Numbered from the stretch's first letter, positions 52,262 to 61,862 are shown. The stretch is 64,000 nucleotides of DNA from Dehalobacterium sp040766325 (GCA_040766325.1 JAXGQR010000001.1:310001-374000); one strand, 5' to 3'. Notes: generated from the sequence alone by a model not told the origin. Numbers and translations are program-made.

Positions 52262-53143
52262 ATGAATTTTGGTTCAGTGATCACGGCCATGATTACCCCC
52301 TTTGATCAAAGTGGCAAGATTAATTTTACCAAAGCTCTAAAGTTTGCCCAATATTTATTAGAAAATGGTTCTGATTCACTGGTTATCTCGGGAACAACCG
52401 GCGAATCACCATCCTTGAGTTTTAATGAAAAGCTGGCGTTATTTACCTGTATTAAAGAAGGAACCAATAGAAAAGGCGCTATTATTGCAGGCACAGGATC
52501 TAATGATACCCAAGAATCTATTCAATTATCTAGTGCTGCTGCTAAAGTAGGTGTAGACGGTTTATTGCTTGTGGTACCTTATTACAACAAACCTTCTCAG
52601 GAAGGTCTTTACCGGCACTTTAAAGCGATTGCAGAAAGTGTGAACATCCCTATCATGCTTTATAACATTCCATCCAGAACTGGATGCAATTTACTCCCCA
52701 AAACTATACAAAGATTAGCTGAAATAGATAATATTGTTGCTATTAAGGAATCAACAGGAAATATGGAGCAGGTTGCAGAGCTAAGGAAATTAACAGGAGA
52801 AGATTTTTTAATATATTCCGGAGATGATTCGGCCACATTACCCATGCTTTCTCTTGGTGCCACAGGAGTTGTTAGTGTGGCAGCTCAATTGGTGGGGAAG
52901 TCAATTAATCAAATGATAGACTTATTTAAATCCGGCTATATAAGGGAAGCTCTAAAGATCCATTTGGAACTATTTGATTTGTTTAAAGGAATATTTATTA
53001 CTACAAATCCTGTACCTATCAAAACAGCTTTAAATATGTTAGGTTGGGATGTCGGCGGATTTCGGTTGCCTTTAACAGAAACTACAGAAGAAAATCGCAG
53101 ATTTATTCAACAACTTTTAAAAGAGAATAAATTATTGGAGTAA
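52262..53143 (+). CDS. dapA: 4-hydroxy-tetrahydrodipicolinate synthase
   Basis: Condenses pyruvate and aspartate semialdehyde. Schiff-base lysine K162 in VAIKEST, T45-T46 in SGTTGES and Y134 in LYNIPSRTG form the active site. Length 293 residues. GAGGTG precedes the ATG. Completes the dapB-dpaAB-dapG-dapA group feeding lysine and dipicolinate. Confidence 0.96.
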   Translation: MNFGSVITAMITPFDQSGKINFTKALKFAQYLLENGSDSLVISGTTGESPSLSFNEKLALFTCIKEGTNRKGAIIAGTGSNDTQESIQLSSAAAKVGVDGLLLVVPYYNKPSQEGLYRHFKAIAESVNIPIMLYNIPSRTGCNLLPKTIQRLAEIDNIVAIKESTGNMEQVAELRKLTGEDFLIYSGDDSATLPMLSLGATGVVSVAAQLVGKSINQMIDLFKSGYIREALKIHLELFDLFKGIFITTNPVPIKTALNMLGWDVGGFRLPLTETTEENRRFIQQLLKENKLLE

Positions 53144-53189
53144 ATACGTGGATTCTTTTAACAAGAATGGCAATAATATATTATGTTTA

Positions 53190-53198
53190 TGTTATAAT
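53190..53198 (+). promoter_or_regulatory. Candidate extended -10 promoter before the rnj leader
   Basis: TGTTATAAT (TG-n-TATAAT). No good -35 is visible upstream. It lies 300 bases before rnj and would give a long leader. Confidence 0.45.
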
Positions 53199-53500
53199 AG
53201 AACATGACCCATGAGCTTATAGTGTTGATTTGATAAGAAATGCCACAAATACTATTGCTTTATTGCTAGGTGGCTTCATTTATACTAGTTTCCGGATAAC
53301 GATTTCTAAGCATCATTGGGAATCAAGATTTCCTATCTGATGCTAAGAACCCTGTTATCCCAAGGTTTATAGATTCATTTTAATCCTATAACAGGAGAAA
53401 GTGAAATAACAATCTTAGGATAACAATATAAATGCAGCAGATGACCTGCAAGGTTTTCTGCTGCCAAAAATTTTTAATTTATATTAAAGGAGGTGAACAA
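53199..53500 (+). promoter_or_regulatory. Long structured leader upstream of rnj
   Basis: About 300 bases with no convincing gene. Inverted repeats include AGCATCA/TGATGCT (about 53310-53345) and a strong GCAGCAGA (53434-53441) / TCTGCTGC (53457-53464) hairpin with inner ACCT/AGGT pairing and an A/T-rich tail, 35 bases before the start. I cannot assign it to a known riboswitch or T-box. Confidence 0.45.
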
Positions 53501-55162
53501 ATGGTAGAAAAAAATGCAAAAATATCTGTGATACCCTTAGGCGGTCTTGGTGAAATTGGGAAAAATATGACAGTAATCAAATACGAAGAAAACATGATTG
53601 TAATTGATGCCGGTTTGATGTTTCCTGAAGATGAAATGTTAGGTGTGGATATGGTTATTCCAGATTACACCTATTTACTGGAAAACAAAGAACAAATAAA
53701 AGCAATTATCCTAACCCATGGGCATGAAGATCACATTGGTGCACTACCATATGTTTTAAAGGACCTAAATGTACCGGTTTACGGAACAAAGTTAACATTA
53801 GGTTTACTAGAAGGGAAGTTAAAGGAACACCACGTTACTGCATCTTTGAATGTGGTAAAACCAAGAGATGTTTTAAAAATCGAACCTTTTAAAATCGAGT
53901 TTATAAAGGTGAGCCACAGCATTGCCGATGCAGTGGCGGTAGCTGTGCATACGCCCTTAGGCATCATTCTTAATACCGGAGACTTTAAAATTGATATGAC
54001 ACCGATTGACGGGGAGCCTGTGGATTTTCATAAATTCGCTGCTTTAGGGGAACGTGGTGTACTTCTGATGATGTCCGACAGTACCAATGTGGAACGTCAG
54101 GGTTACACCCAATCAGAGCGATCTGTAGGTGAAACCTTTGATGAAACCTTCAGACAGGCGAAAGGAAGAATCATTCTTGCCTCTTTTGCCTCAAATGTTC
54201 ATCGAGTTCAACAAGCCATCTGGGCGGCTGCCAAATATAATCGAAAAGTAGCAGTTATTGGCCGCAGCATGGTTAATGTGGTCAACATTGCCTCAGAACT
54301 GGGATATCTGAAAATACCTAAAAATACCTTGATTGAAATAGACGAAGTAGATCAGGTACCAGGCAATCGTGTTGTGATTTTGACAACGGGAAGTCAAGGT
54401 GAGCCGATGTCAGGTTTGACCAGAATGGCAATGGGGGAACATCGGCAAATTCAAATCATGTCGGGAGATACCATTATCATTTCCGCAGTGCCTATTCCCG
54501 GCAATGAAAAGTCGGTTGCTCGTTCCATCGATCACTTGTTTAAATTGGGAGCTGATGTTATTTATGAATCGGTGGCAGGCATTCATGTATCAGGACATGC
54601 CAGCCAGCAAGAGCTTAAACTTATGATTAATATCGTGAAACCCAAGTTTTTTATGCCGATTCATGGTGAGTATCGCATGCTTTATAAACATGCTAGATTA
54701 GCTGAACAGATGGGTATTCCTGCAGAAAATATTTTTATCGGTGAAAACGGACAAGTTATTGATTTTACTAAGAAAAAGGGCCAACTTGCCGGTAGAGTTC
54801 CGGCAGGCAGAGTTTTAGTGGATGGACTTGGTGTAGGAGATGTCGGAAATGTGGTTCTTAGAGATCGCAAACAATTATCTCAAGATGGGATTGTGATCGT
54901 TGCATTTACAGTGGACAAGGCGTCTGGTACTATTGTTGCCGGGCCTGATCTTGTGTCCCGAGGCTTTGTTTATGTTAAAGAATCGGAAGAACTGATGGAA
55001 GATGCCAGGAAAAAAATCGTCCAGGTTTTGGAAAAAATTGACTATGAAAAAAATAAAGATTGGTCGAATCCAAAATCTACTATACGGGATACCTTAGGAA
55101 AGTATCTGTACGAAAGAACAAAACGGAAACCGATGATCATTCCCATTATTAGTGAAATATAG
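53501..55162 (+). CDS. rnjA: Ribonuclease J
   Basis: Metallo-beta-lactamase/beta-CASP ribonuclease with endo- and 5'-3' exonuclease activity in mRNA decay and rRNA processing. Motif ILTHGHEDHIGALPY (metal binding), then DSTNVERQGYTQSE and the beta-CASP region, ending with SGHASQQEL and a C-terminal domain. ATG 53501 with AAGGAGGTG is preferred; earlier in-frame ATG 53432 has no such site and lies inside a hairpin. About 553 residues. Whether it corresponds to J1 or J2 cannot be decided; position matches ymfA (rnjB) of B. subtilis. Confidence 0.93.
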   Translation: MVEKNAKISVIPLGGLGEIGKNMTVIKYEENMIVIDAGLMFPEDEMLGVDMVIPDYTYLLENKEQIKAIILTHGHEDHIGALPYVLKDLNVPVYGTKLTLGLLEGKLKEHHVTASLNVVKPRDVLKIEPFKIEFIKVSHSIADAVAVAVHTPLGIILNTGDFKIDMTPIDGEPVDFHKFAALGERGVLLMMSDSTNVERQGYTQSERSVGETFDETFRQAKGRIILASFASNVHRVQQAIWAAAKYNRKVAVIGRSMVNVVNIASELGYLKIPKNTLIEIDEVDQVPGNRVVILTTGSQGEPMSGLTRMAMGEHRQIQIMSGDTIIISAVPIPGNEKSVARSIDHLFKLGADVIYESVAGIHVSGHASQQELKLMINIVKPKFFMPIHGEYRMLYKHARLAEQMGIPAENIFIGENGQVIDFTKKKGQLAGRVPAGRVLVDGLGVGDVGNVVLRDRKQLSQDGIVIVAFTVDKASGTIVAGPDLVSRGFVYVKESEELMEDARKKIVQVLEKIDYEKNKDWSNPKSTIRDTLGKYLYERTKRKPMIIPIISEI

Positions 55163-55173
55163 TAAATCTAACC

Positions 55174-55210
55174 AATAATACACAGTGTAAAAACACTGTG
55201 TATTATTTTT
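55174..55210 (+). terminator. Rho-independent terminator after rnj
   Basis: AATAATACACAGTGT (55174-55188), loop AAAA, ACACTGTGTATTATT (55193-55207), then TTT. A very stable 15-pair stem. Confidence 0.9.
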
Positions 55211-55260
55211 GTCATTCTTCTCATACTAGATATAAAACATGAAAAGGAGTGAGGTAATTA

Positions 55261-55969
55261 ATGGAAGATGCTACGCCGGAACCTCAAGAGAGAGAGCAAA
55301 CACCGGAAAAAACAGATCTGATCATGGAACTGGGACAAACGCAATTGCCAATATCAAAGAGCAATGTACATGTAATTACGATAGTCGGTCAAGTAGAAGG
55401 TCATTTAGTTATGCCTCCACAGAATAAAACAACAAAATATGAACATATTATTCCCCAACTGGTGGCTGTGGAACAAAATAAGGAAATTGAAGGACTCTTG
55501 ATTATATTAAATACAGTTGGTGGTGACGTTGAAGCGGGTTTGGCCATTGCGGAAATGATCAGAAGCTTATCTAAACCTACTGTCTCCTTAGTTTTAGGTG
55601 GAGGGCATAGCATAGGCGTTCCCATTGCAGTATCGGCAGACTATTCCTTTATTGCCCATTCCGCAACGATGACTATTCATCCAATTCGTTTAACGGGGTT
55701 GGTGATTGGTGTACAGCAAAGCTTTGACTATTTGGAGAAAATGCAGGATCGCGTGATAAATTTTATCACGGCAAATTCCAGGATGGACGAAGGTACATTC
55801 AGAAAACTTATGACTACAACAGGTGAATTGGCAAGAGATGTTGGTACCATTATTAGGCAAAGAAGCGGTAAAGTTTGGTCTAATCGATGTAAGTTATGGA
55901 GTGGGAGAAGCGATAAAAATGAATAACTTGATCAAAGAAAATATAAATCATATTGGGGCATTAAATTGA
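55261..55969 (+). pseudogene. tepA: ClpP-class protease TepA, frameshift near the 3' end
   Basis: ClpP-fold serine protease; TepA (YmfB) sits between rnj and ylzJ in B. subtilis. The catalytic core is intact: GGGHSIGVPIAVSADYSF (serine) and TMTIHPIRL (histidine). Near 55853-55858 the frame is lost, so the predicted end reads RQRSGKVW... and stops at 55926. Continuing in another frame gives the normal tail (GKEAVKFGLID) to TGA 55967-55969, which overlaps the YlzJ ATG. The net change is one extra or two missing bases. ATG follows GGAGTGAGG. Confidence 0.88.
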
Positions 55970-56163
55970 TGTGGACCATAATGCCGGAACAGATAATATT
56001 AGAAGGTTATGATCAGAAACGGGAGTACCTTGTGAAAAATTACATGGGACGGGATTTTATTGTCGAGTCTGGTGCAAAAGGTGAGGGTATGATTGTCCAA
56101 TTGTTGAGCACAAATCCGGATGATTTTCTTAAACCATCTTTTGAGCCGGGGAAAAAGATTTAA
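55969..56163 (+). CDS. ylzJ: YlzJ-like protein
   Basis: Small protein (64 residues) of the YlzJ type, always between tepA and spoIIIE in Firmicutes; role unknown. It starts MWTIMPEQIILEGYD and has the typical IMP motif near the N-terminus. Begins with ATG 55969, overlapping the restored tepA stop. No strong ribosome site; translational coupling is likely. Confidence 0.8.
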   Translation: MWTIMPEQIILEGYDQKREYLVKNYMGRDFIVESGAKGEGMIVQLLSTNPDDFLKPSFEPGKKI

Positions 56164-56204
56164 TCATTTATTAAGTCTAACCATTTAAATTCGAATTCTT
56201 ATAG

Positions 56205-56248
56205 AACTTTCTTAGGGTGGATAATTCTGCTTTTAAGAAAGTTTTTTA
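56205..56248 (+). terminator. Rho-independent terminator after ylzJ
   Basis: AACTTTCTT (56205-56213) pairs with AAGAAAGTT (56235-56243), then TTTTT. Confidence 0.75.
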
Positions 56249-56339
56249 TCTAACTTGGGCTAAGAATCATATACAGAGCAACATTTTTCAAAGGTATCTC
56301 ATTATTTTATAGCGGAATATAGAAAAGAAAAGTAACTCA

Positions 56340-56465
56340 TGATATAATTATTTTAAGATTTAACTTTTAGATTATCCGGTGTTAAATTTTGTATCATTTT
56401 TGCAGTAAAAGAATAAAAGTAGTTCCTTGCATATTTTTTAAAGCGCAACAAAAATGTTGCGCTTT
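56340..56465 (+). promoter_or_regulatory. Extended -10 promoter and stable leader hairpin before ftsK
   Basis: TGATATAAT (56340-56348) resembles an extended -10; the -35 is weak. At 56440-56465 an 11-pair hairpin (AAAGCGCAACA / TGTTGCGCTTT, loop AAAA) lies 50 bases before ftsK without a clear T tract after it. With the ylzJ terminator it accounts for the 350-base gap 56164-56513; no gene is seen there. Confidence 0.45.
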
Positions 56466-56513
56466 CTTCAAGGATATGATCAAAAATTTTTTTTGACGAG
56501 ATTTTGAGGTGGA

Positions 56514-58808
56514 ATGATGGCAAAATTAAAACCTAAACAAAAAAATAAAACAAATTCATCGTTGCTAAAAGAAGATACGAGGCATGAGATTTTGGGAATT
56601 TCACTAATCGCCTTAGGTATCTTACTTTTAATCAGTTTTTATTTAGTACCAATTAATAATATTGGCGATCCCAAGCAAATGGGTACTATTGGAATTTTTG
56701 CGGTTAAAGTGCTCGCTGGAATATTTGGTATGGGCAGATATTTAGTCGCCGTGTTGATGGTTGTTTTTGGAGTATTATTATTTAAAAAACAATCTAACAG
56801 TTTTATCATGCAAAAGTTAGGGGGTATGGCCCTTCTTTTCCTTAGTCTTGTAACCTTTTTACACCTTTATATTGATGCCGAAACCTTTAAAGCATATGTT
56901 ATGACCGGACTTCGGGGAGAAGGAGGCGGACTAATTGGAGCCGTTCTTAGCTATCTTATGCAAAAGGGCTTTGGTACCATAGGCACTAAAATCATTTTAG
57001 CTGCCTTAGCCATAGTGAGCATTATTCTGATTACGGAGATTTCAATTTTTACTACTATGCAACGGCTCGCTCTAATAATAAAAAATATCTTAGGAAAGTT
57101 TAAGCTTACAATTACTAATTTTATTTATGAAGATGAGAAAGAAGAGAAAAACAAACCAAAAAAACCGCTTTTTAAAAAAAAATCCCTTCAAGAACCAGAT
57201 GAACTGCCGATTATTATTGACCATGGATTTGATTCTCCGGTTACTCAGGAACCATGGATAGATAATGATCAAGATGAAATTTCCGTACCGGAACCATTAG
57301 AGTTTATACCTAAAGCTAAAGATAAAGCAGGAAGCGTGGGAGAAGATAAGGCCTTTCAGCCTACGAATCATAAAATAACTGAAGATGGCTCTTATCGCTT
57401 GCCCTCAATGGATATCTTGCAAAGTGCCGTTAAAATAAAAAGTCCCAGAATGAATAAAGAAATCACTGATAATATTCGGGTCTTGGAAGACACTTTGGAC
57501 AGTTTTGGTGTTAAGGTAAAGGTGAATCAAGTAAGTTGTGGCCCAGCTATCACCAGGTTTGAAATGCAGCCTTGTCCAGGGGTAAAAGTCAGTAAAATTG
57601 TTAATTTAGCAGATGACATTGCTTTAAATTTAGCTGCTCCTGCGGTGAGAATTGAAGCGCCGATACCGGGAAAATCCGTCATTGGGATTGAGGTGCCTAA
57701 GAAAGAAATCTCTCCAGTAACTTTCAGGGAAGTACTGGAATCACCCCAATTTTTACAAGCTTCCTCTAATCTTACAGTTGCTTTGGGTAAGGATATCAGT
57801 GGGAATGGGGTTGTGGCCGATTTGTCCTCCATGCCTCACTTGCTCATTGCAGGGTCCACCGGTTCTGGTAAAAGTGTTTGTATGAATTCTCTGATTTGCA
57901 GCATTTTATATAAGGCTAAGCCTTCTGAAGTTAAATTCTTGATGATTGATCCCAAAATGGTTGAATTAGCAAACTACAATGGGTTACCTCATTTAATATC
58001 GCCTGTGGTTATTGACCCCAAAAAAGCGGCCGGCGCTTTAAAATGGATTGTACATGAAATGGAAAACAGATATAGTATCTTTGCTTCAACCGGGGTCAAG
58101 GATTTACAACGTTTTAATGATTTAAAAAAGGGAACCGGGGAAGAATTACCCCAAATGGTAGTCTTAATCGATGAATTGGCAGATCTGATGATGGTGGCAC
58201 CTAATGATGTAGAAGATGCTATATGCAGGTTAGCACAAATGGCGCGGGCAGCCGGCATTCATCTCGTGATCGCAACCCAAAGACCTTCCGTTGATGTCAT
58301 TACAGGTTTAATTAAAGCCAATATTCCATCTCGTATTGCTTTTGCAGTTTCTTCTCAAATTGATTCACGCACGATATTGGATATGGCAGGTGCGGAAAAA
58401 TTGCTGGGTCGGGGGGACATGCTTTTTTATCCTGTGGGAGCAGCCAAGCCCATCCGTGTACAGGGAGTTTATGTGTCCGAAGAAGAAATTAGCTCCATTG
58501 TTTCTCATTGCAGCCATCAGGCAAAACCGGAATATTTGGATGAAATATTTCAACATGAGGTTGTTCATGAGGAAGAGCGTGGGGAGACAGATGAGCTTTT
58601 TGAAGATGCAGCGAAATTAATCCTTACCACCGGTCAGGCATCTGTTTCCATGATTCAACGCAGGCTGCGCGTGGGTTATACAAGAGCAGCCAGATTAATG
58701 GATTTGTTGGAAAGCAAGGGTATTGTCGGCGGCTATGAAGGGTCAAAACCAAGAAATATTCTCATAACCATGGAACAATTTGAACGAATAAAGGAAAATG
58801 ATTTCTAA
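56514..58808 (+). CDS. ftsK: DNA translocase FtsK/SpoIIIE
   Basis: Septal DNA pump that moves chromosome DNA through the closing division or sporulation septum. Four membrane helices lie in residues about 30-180, followed by an acidic linker and the motor domain. Walker A GSTGSGKS is at residues 447-454; Walker B is VVLIDELADLMM. The C-terminal gamma winged helix (ASVSMIQRRLRVGYTRAARL) reads DNA polarity. Length 764 residues. The start is ATG 56514 or 56517 after GAGGTGG. Position matches spoIIIE of B. subtilis. Confidence 0.95.
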   Translation: MMAKLKPKQKNKTNSSLLKEDTRHEILGISLIALGILLLISFYLVPINNIGDPKQMGTIGIFAVKVLAGIFGMGRYLVAVLMVVFGVLLFKKQSNSFIMQKLGGMALLFLSLVTFLHLYIDAETFKAYVMTGLRGEGGGLIGAVLSYLMQKGFGTIGTKIILAALAIVSIILITEISIFTTMQRLALIIKNILGKFKLTITNFIYEDEKEEKNKPKKPLFKKKSLQEPDELPIIIDHGFDSPVTQEPWIDNDQDEISVPEPLEFIPKAKDKAGSVGEDKAFQPTNHKITEDGSYRLPSMDILQSAVKIKSPRMNKEITDNIRVLEDTLDSFGVKVKVNQVSCGPAITRFEMQPCPGVKVSKIVNLADDIALNLAAPAVRIEAPIPGKSVIGIEVPKKEISPVTFREVLESPQFLQASSNLTVALGKDISGNGVVADLSSMPHLLIAGSTGSGKSVCMNSLICSILYKAKPSEVKFLMIDPKMVELANYNGLPHLISPVVIDPKKAAGALKWIVHEMENRYSIFASTGVKDLQRFNDLKKGTGEELPQMVVLIDELADLMMVAPNDVEDAICRLAQMARAAGIHLVIATQRPSVDVITGLIKANIPSRIAFAVSSQIDSRTILDMAGAEKLLGRGDMLFYPVGAAKPIRVQGVYVSEEEISSIVSHCSHQAKPEYLDEIFQHEVVHEEERGETDELFEDAAKLILTTGQASVSMIQRRLRVGYTRAARLMDLLESKGIVGGYEGSKPRNILITMEQFERIKENDF

Positions 58809-58968
58809 GGGCCTAGTGATCCTGGCTTGTATCAAAATTTGATCTTTGATATACTATTTCTGTTGATTACCTAAATCTTTAATTAATGATAAGTATAACT
58901 CATTGGGATGATCCTTAAAATATGACTACAAAGCTCTCCATCCGGAACCTGGAAATGAGGTGATCTTT

Positions 58969-59775
58969 ATGGATGACATTGGAGAAATATTACATACTAC
59001 GCGTGAAGCTAAAAACATTACTCTCCGTGAAGTAGAAAATTGCACAAAAATTAGAATGAAATATTTAATTGCCTTGGAAGCGAATGACTTTGATGCTCTC
59101 CCAGGCAGGGCTTATCTTTTTGGATTTCTAAGGACATATGCACGGTTTTTAGGCTTGAATGATGAAGAATTAGTCCATAGCTTAAAAAATAATTTACCAA
59201 AAGAAGTACAACATGAAGAAAGAAAAAGAAGTATTAGGCGGAAAAAAATAAAGGTTCGCCCCAAAAAACGTAAATTTTTAGCCATTATAGGTATTCTTTT
59301 TGCTGTTCTTATTGTAGCCAAGATCGGCATGGCCTTTTGGGGGGACCGTAATTCAGACGATCCTAATAGTGCGATTAATGAAAGCCAGACTGCCTCGGAA
59401 ACAACAGATGATTTAAAATCTCCTGAGGAGCAAAATAATCAGGGGAAATTAGGTGGAGTTCCTGATGCTTCTAACCCGGAAGGAACATCCGACAACAATA
59501 AAACAGATTCCGAAGCAGATATTAATGGCGTTTCTGTCACTGTGATTATTAAGGAAGACAGCTGTTGGATTGGGGTTACCGTTGACGATAAGAAAGACTT
59601 TCAAGGTACTTTAACAGCAGGTGAAAATCGCACATTTGTTGGTCAAGAAAAAATTGTTATTAAATATGGTAATGCCGGTGTGGTTGAAGTAATTACTAAT
59701 GGAGATCGTACCTATCCGGTGGGATCAAAAAACCAAGTGGTAACTAAAGAGTATTTGGCGAATAATGAAATATGA
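58969..59775 (+). CDS. rodZ: RodZ-like helix-turn-helix membrane protein
   Basis: Cell-shape factor linking MreB to the cell wall. Order: N-terminal HTH (about residues 1-75, IGEILHTTREAKNITLREVE), basic region, one membrane helix (about 103-124), an acidic/Asn-rich linker and a C-terminal DUF4115 domain (SCWIGVTVDDKKDFQGTL). ATG 58969 is chosen with GAGGTG upstream; GTG 58960 is too close to it. Length about 268 residues. Next to rimO and pgsA, as in many Clostridia. Confidence 0.9.
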   Translation: MDDIGEILHTTREAKNITLREVENCTKIRMKYLIALEANDFDALPGRAYLFGFLRTYARFLGLNDEELVHSLKNNLPKEVQHEERKRSIRRKKIKVRPKKRKFLAIIGILFAVLIVAKIGMAFWGDRNSDDPNSAINESQTASETTDDLKSPEEQNNQGKLGGVPDASNPEGTSDNNKTDSEADINGVSVTVIIKEDSCWIGVTVDDKKDFQGTLTAGENRTFVGQEKIVIKYGNAGVVEVITNGDRTYPVGSKNQVVTKEYLANNEI

Positions 59776-59799
59776 TCATATTGGAAATGAGGTTTAAGA

Positions 59800-61122
59800 T
59801 TGGATCTTTATGTTGCATTAACCAGTTTGGGTTGTTCGAAAAATCTTGTAGATAGCGAAATTATGTTGGGAATACTGCGTGATGAAAAATTTATGATCAC
59901 GCAAGATTTTCCCCAAGCTCATATTATTGTTGTCAATACCTGTGGTTTTATTCTACCGGCTAAAAAAGAATCCATTGAAACCATTCTAGAAATGGCCTCT
60001 TATAAAAAAAAGGGGCGTTGTCGATTACTCATTGTTACAGGTTGTTTAGCTGAAAAGTATCGGGAAGAGCTGCTGAAAGAAATTCCAGAAATTGATGGTA
60101 TTTTGGGTACTTCCGATTTCTCCCGCATTGGAGATTTAATTCATGAAAAACTTTTCGGTACGATTCATGAGCATTCTAGAAAAACACCATCTCCATATTT
60201 TGATCGTTATCTTACAACTCCAAAGCATATGGCCTATGTAAAAATTGCTGAAGGTTGTAATAATCATTGCACATATTGTGTGATTCCTCAATTACGCGGC
60301 CCTTACCAAAGTAGACCGATGGAAGAGATCCTTTCTGAAGTACGGAATCTTATCGCTCAGGGAGTTAAGGAAATTAATCTTATTGCTCAGGATACTACTT
60401 ATTACGGACTAGACTTATATAAAAAAGCTATGCTTCCTGAACTATTGAAAATGCTTGCACAGGAGAAAATTCACTGGATTCGGGTTTTTTATTGTTACCC
60501 GGAACGAATCACCGATGAACTGCTCCAAGTCATAGCTAAGAATAAAAATATCTGTCGTTATCTTGATATACCTCTTCAACATGTTGACCGAAATATGCTC
60601 AAAAGAATGGGCCGTAAGGGATCAAGGGAATCTTTGGAAAAACTCATTCTTCGCATTCGAGAATTTTTACCGGATATTGCATTGAGGACTACTTTTATGG
60701 TTGGTTTTCCCGGGGAGACTGAGGAACAATTTCAAGATTTATTGGATTTTATTGAAAAATGTCGATTTGACTGGTTGGGAGCATTTACCTATTCCCAGGA
60801 GGAAGATACCGCTGCCTCTTTATTTCAGGACCAGATTGCCGAGGAAATCAAAGAAGAACGATACCATCGCTTGATGGCATTACAAAGCCGAATCTCCCAA
60901 GAAAACCAAAAGAAATGGGTGGGAAAAACTATTTCTGTCATAATTGAAGGAAAAATGTCTGATAACCCCGAATATTATTACGGAAGGACCCAGTATCAGG
61001 CACCTGACGTTGACGGAATGGTTTTAATTAATAGGGATACGTTGCCTGTGGGTGAATTCAAACAAGTTTTGGTGACTGATTCTGATATTTATGATTTAAT
61101 AGGAGAGATAATCGAATCATGA
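59800..61122 (+). CDS. rimO: Ribosomal protein S12 methylthiotransferase RimO
   Basis: Radical SAM enzyme that methylthiolates Asp of ribosomal protein S12. N-terminal UPF0004 domain with cysteines in SLGCSKNLVDSE, NTCGF and TGCLAEKY (auxiliary cluster), then the radical SAM motif CNNHCTYC and the C-terminal TRAM domain. Length 440 residues. The start is TTG 59800 with GAGGT upstream. Its stop overlaps the pgsA start by four bases. Confidence 0.95.
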   Translation: MDLYVALTSLGCSKNLVDSEIMLGILRDEKFMITQDFPQAHIIVVNTCGFILPAKKESIETILEMASYKKKGRCRLLIVTGCLAEKYREELLKEIPEIDGILGTSDFSRIGDLIHEKLFGTIHEHSRKTPSPYFDRYLTTPKHMAYVKIAEGCNNHCTYCVIPQLRGPYQSRPMEEILSEVRNLIAQGVKEINLIAQDTTYYGLDLYKKAMLPELLKMLAQEKIHWIRVFYCYPERITDELLQVIAKNKNICRYLDIPLQHVDRNMLKRMGRKGSRESLEKLILRIREFLPDIALRTTFMVGFPGETEEQFQDLLDFIEKCRFDWLGAFTYSQEEDTAASLFQDQIAEEIKEERYHRLMALQSRISQENQKKWVGKTISVIIEGKMSDNPEYYYGRTQYQAPDVDGMVLINRDTLPVGEFKQVLVTDSDIYDLIGEIIES

Positions 61123-61660
61123 ATCTAGCAAATAAACTCACTTTAGCACGCATATTTTTAATCCCATTATTTATGGTTATCCTGCTCACCAGGATACCGA
61201 AATACGGAGATGTTTTGGCTGCCATCATCTTCATCATAGCTGCCAGTACCGATGGATTAGACGGCTATATCGCCCGCTCCCGTAAACAAATAACAAATCT
61301 TGGAAAGCTCATGGATCCTTTAGCCGATAAACTATTAGTTAGCGCCGCCCTTATTTGTCTGGTTGAGTTAGTTATGATCAAAGCTTGGTGGCTATTGTGA
61401 TTATCGGTCGAGAATTTGCTGTCACCGGATTAAGAGCTATAGCTGCCGGTGAAGGTGTAATCGTTGCAGCATCAAAATTGGGGAAATATAAAACTGTTTC
61501 TCAAATAGTTGCAATTTCCGTGATCCTTTTTCACGACTTGTACTGGCCAATATTTCCCATATCTATTGGGTCAATTCTATTATACATTGCTGTTGGTTTT
61601 ACTATTGCCTCCGGTGTTGATTATTTTTTAAAGGCCAAGAAACTACTGAAAGGCAGCTAA
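61119..61660 (+). pseudogene. pgsA: CDP-diacylglycerol--glycerol-3-phosphate 3-phosphatidyltransferase, frameshifted
   Basis: Makes phosphatidylglycerophosphate, committed precursor of phosphatidylglycerol; polytopic membrane enzyme. The CDP-alcohol phosphotransferase motif is present, with DGLDGYIARSRKQITNLGKLMDPLADK. The frame breaks near 61388 (GCTTGGTGGCT; one G missing) and stops at 61400; the rest (IIGREFAVTGLRAIAAGEGV) continues in the next frame. Repaired length about 180 residues, typical. Because the enzyme is usually essential, a sequence error is likely. The ATG overlaps rimO by four bases. Confidence 0.92.
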
Positions 61661-61673
61661 CATAGCGGAAGAG

Positions 61674-61698
61674 AACACACTTTTGGGTGTGTTTTTTT
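61674..61698 (+). terminator. Rho-independent terminator after pgsA
   Basis: AACACAC (61674-61680) pairs with GTGTGTT (61687-61693), then TTTTT. Confidence 0.8.
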
Positions 61699-61862
61699 GT
61701 GCCTACAGAAATGTGTTTATGGATTTAAATTTGGGCAAATGTCTGATGATAAACTATCTATAATGTGATTAACTATATTTTCTCTTGTTACCAATCATTT
61801 CATAAGGTTTTGAAGAGAATAACATGTTATACTTTTCTTATCAGATAAGGAGAGTGGTATCT

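Noticed and set aside
53432..53500. N-terminal extension of rnj
   Set aside because: The extra 23 residues lie over a hairpin, while ATG 53501 has a near-perfect ribosome site.
53144..53500. T-box or lysine riboswitch between dapA and rnj
   Set aside because: No T-box sequence (AGGGTGGNACCGCG) or lysine riboswitch core could be found by eye.
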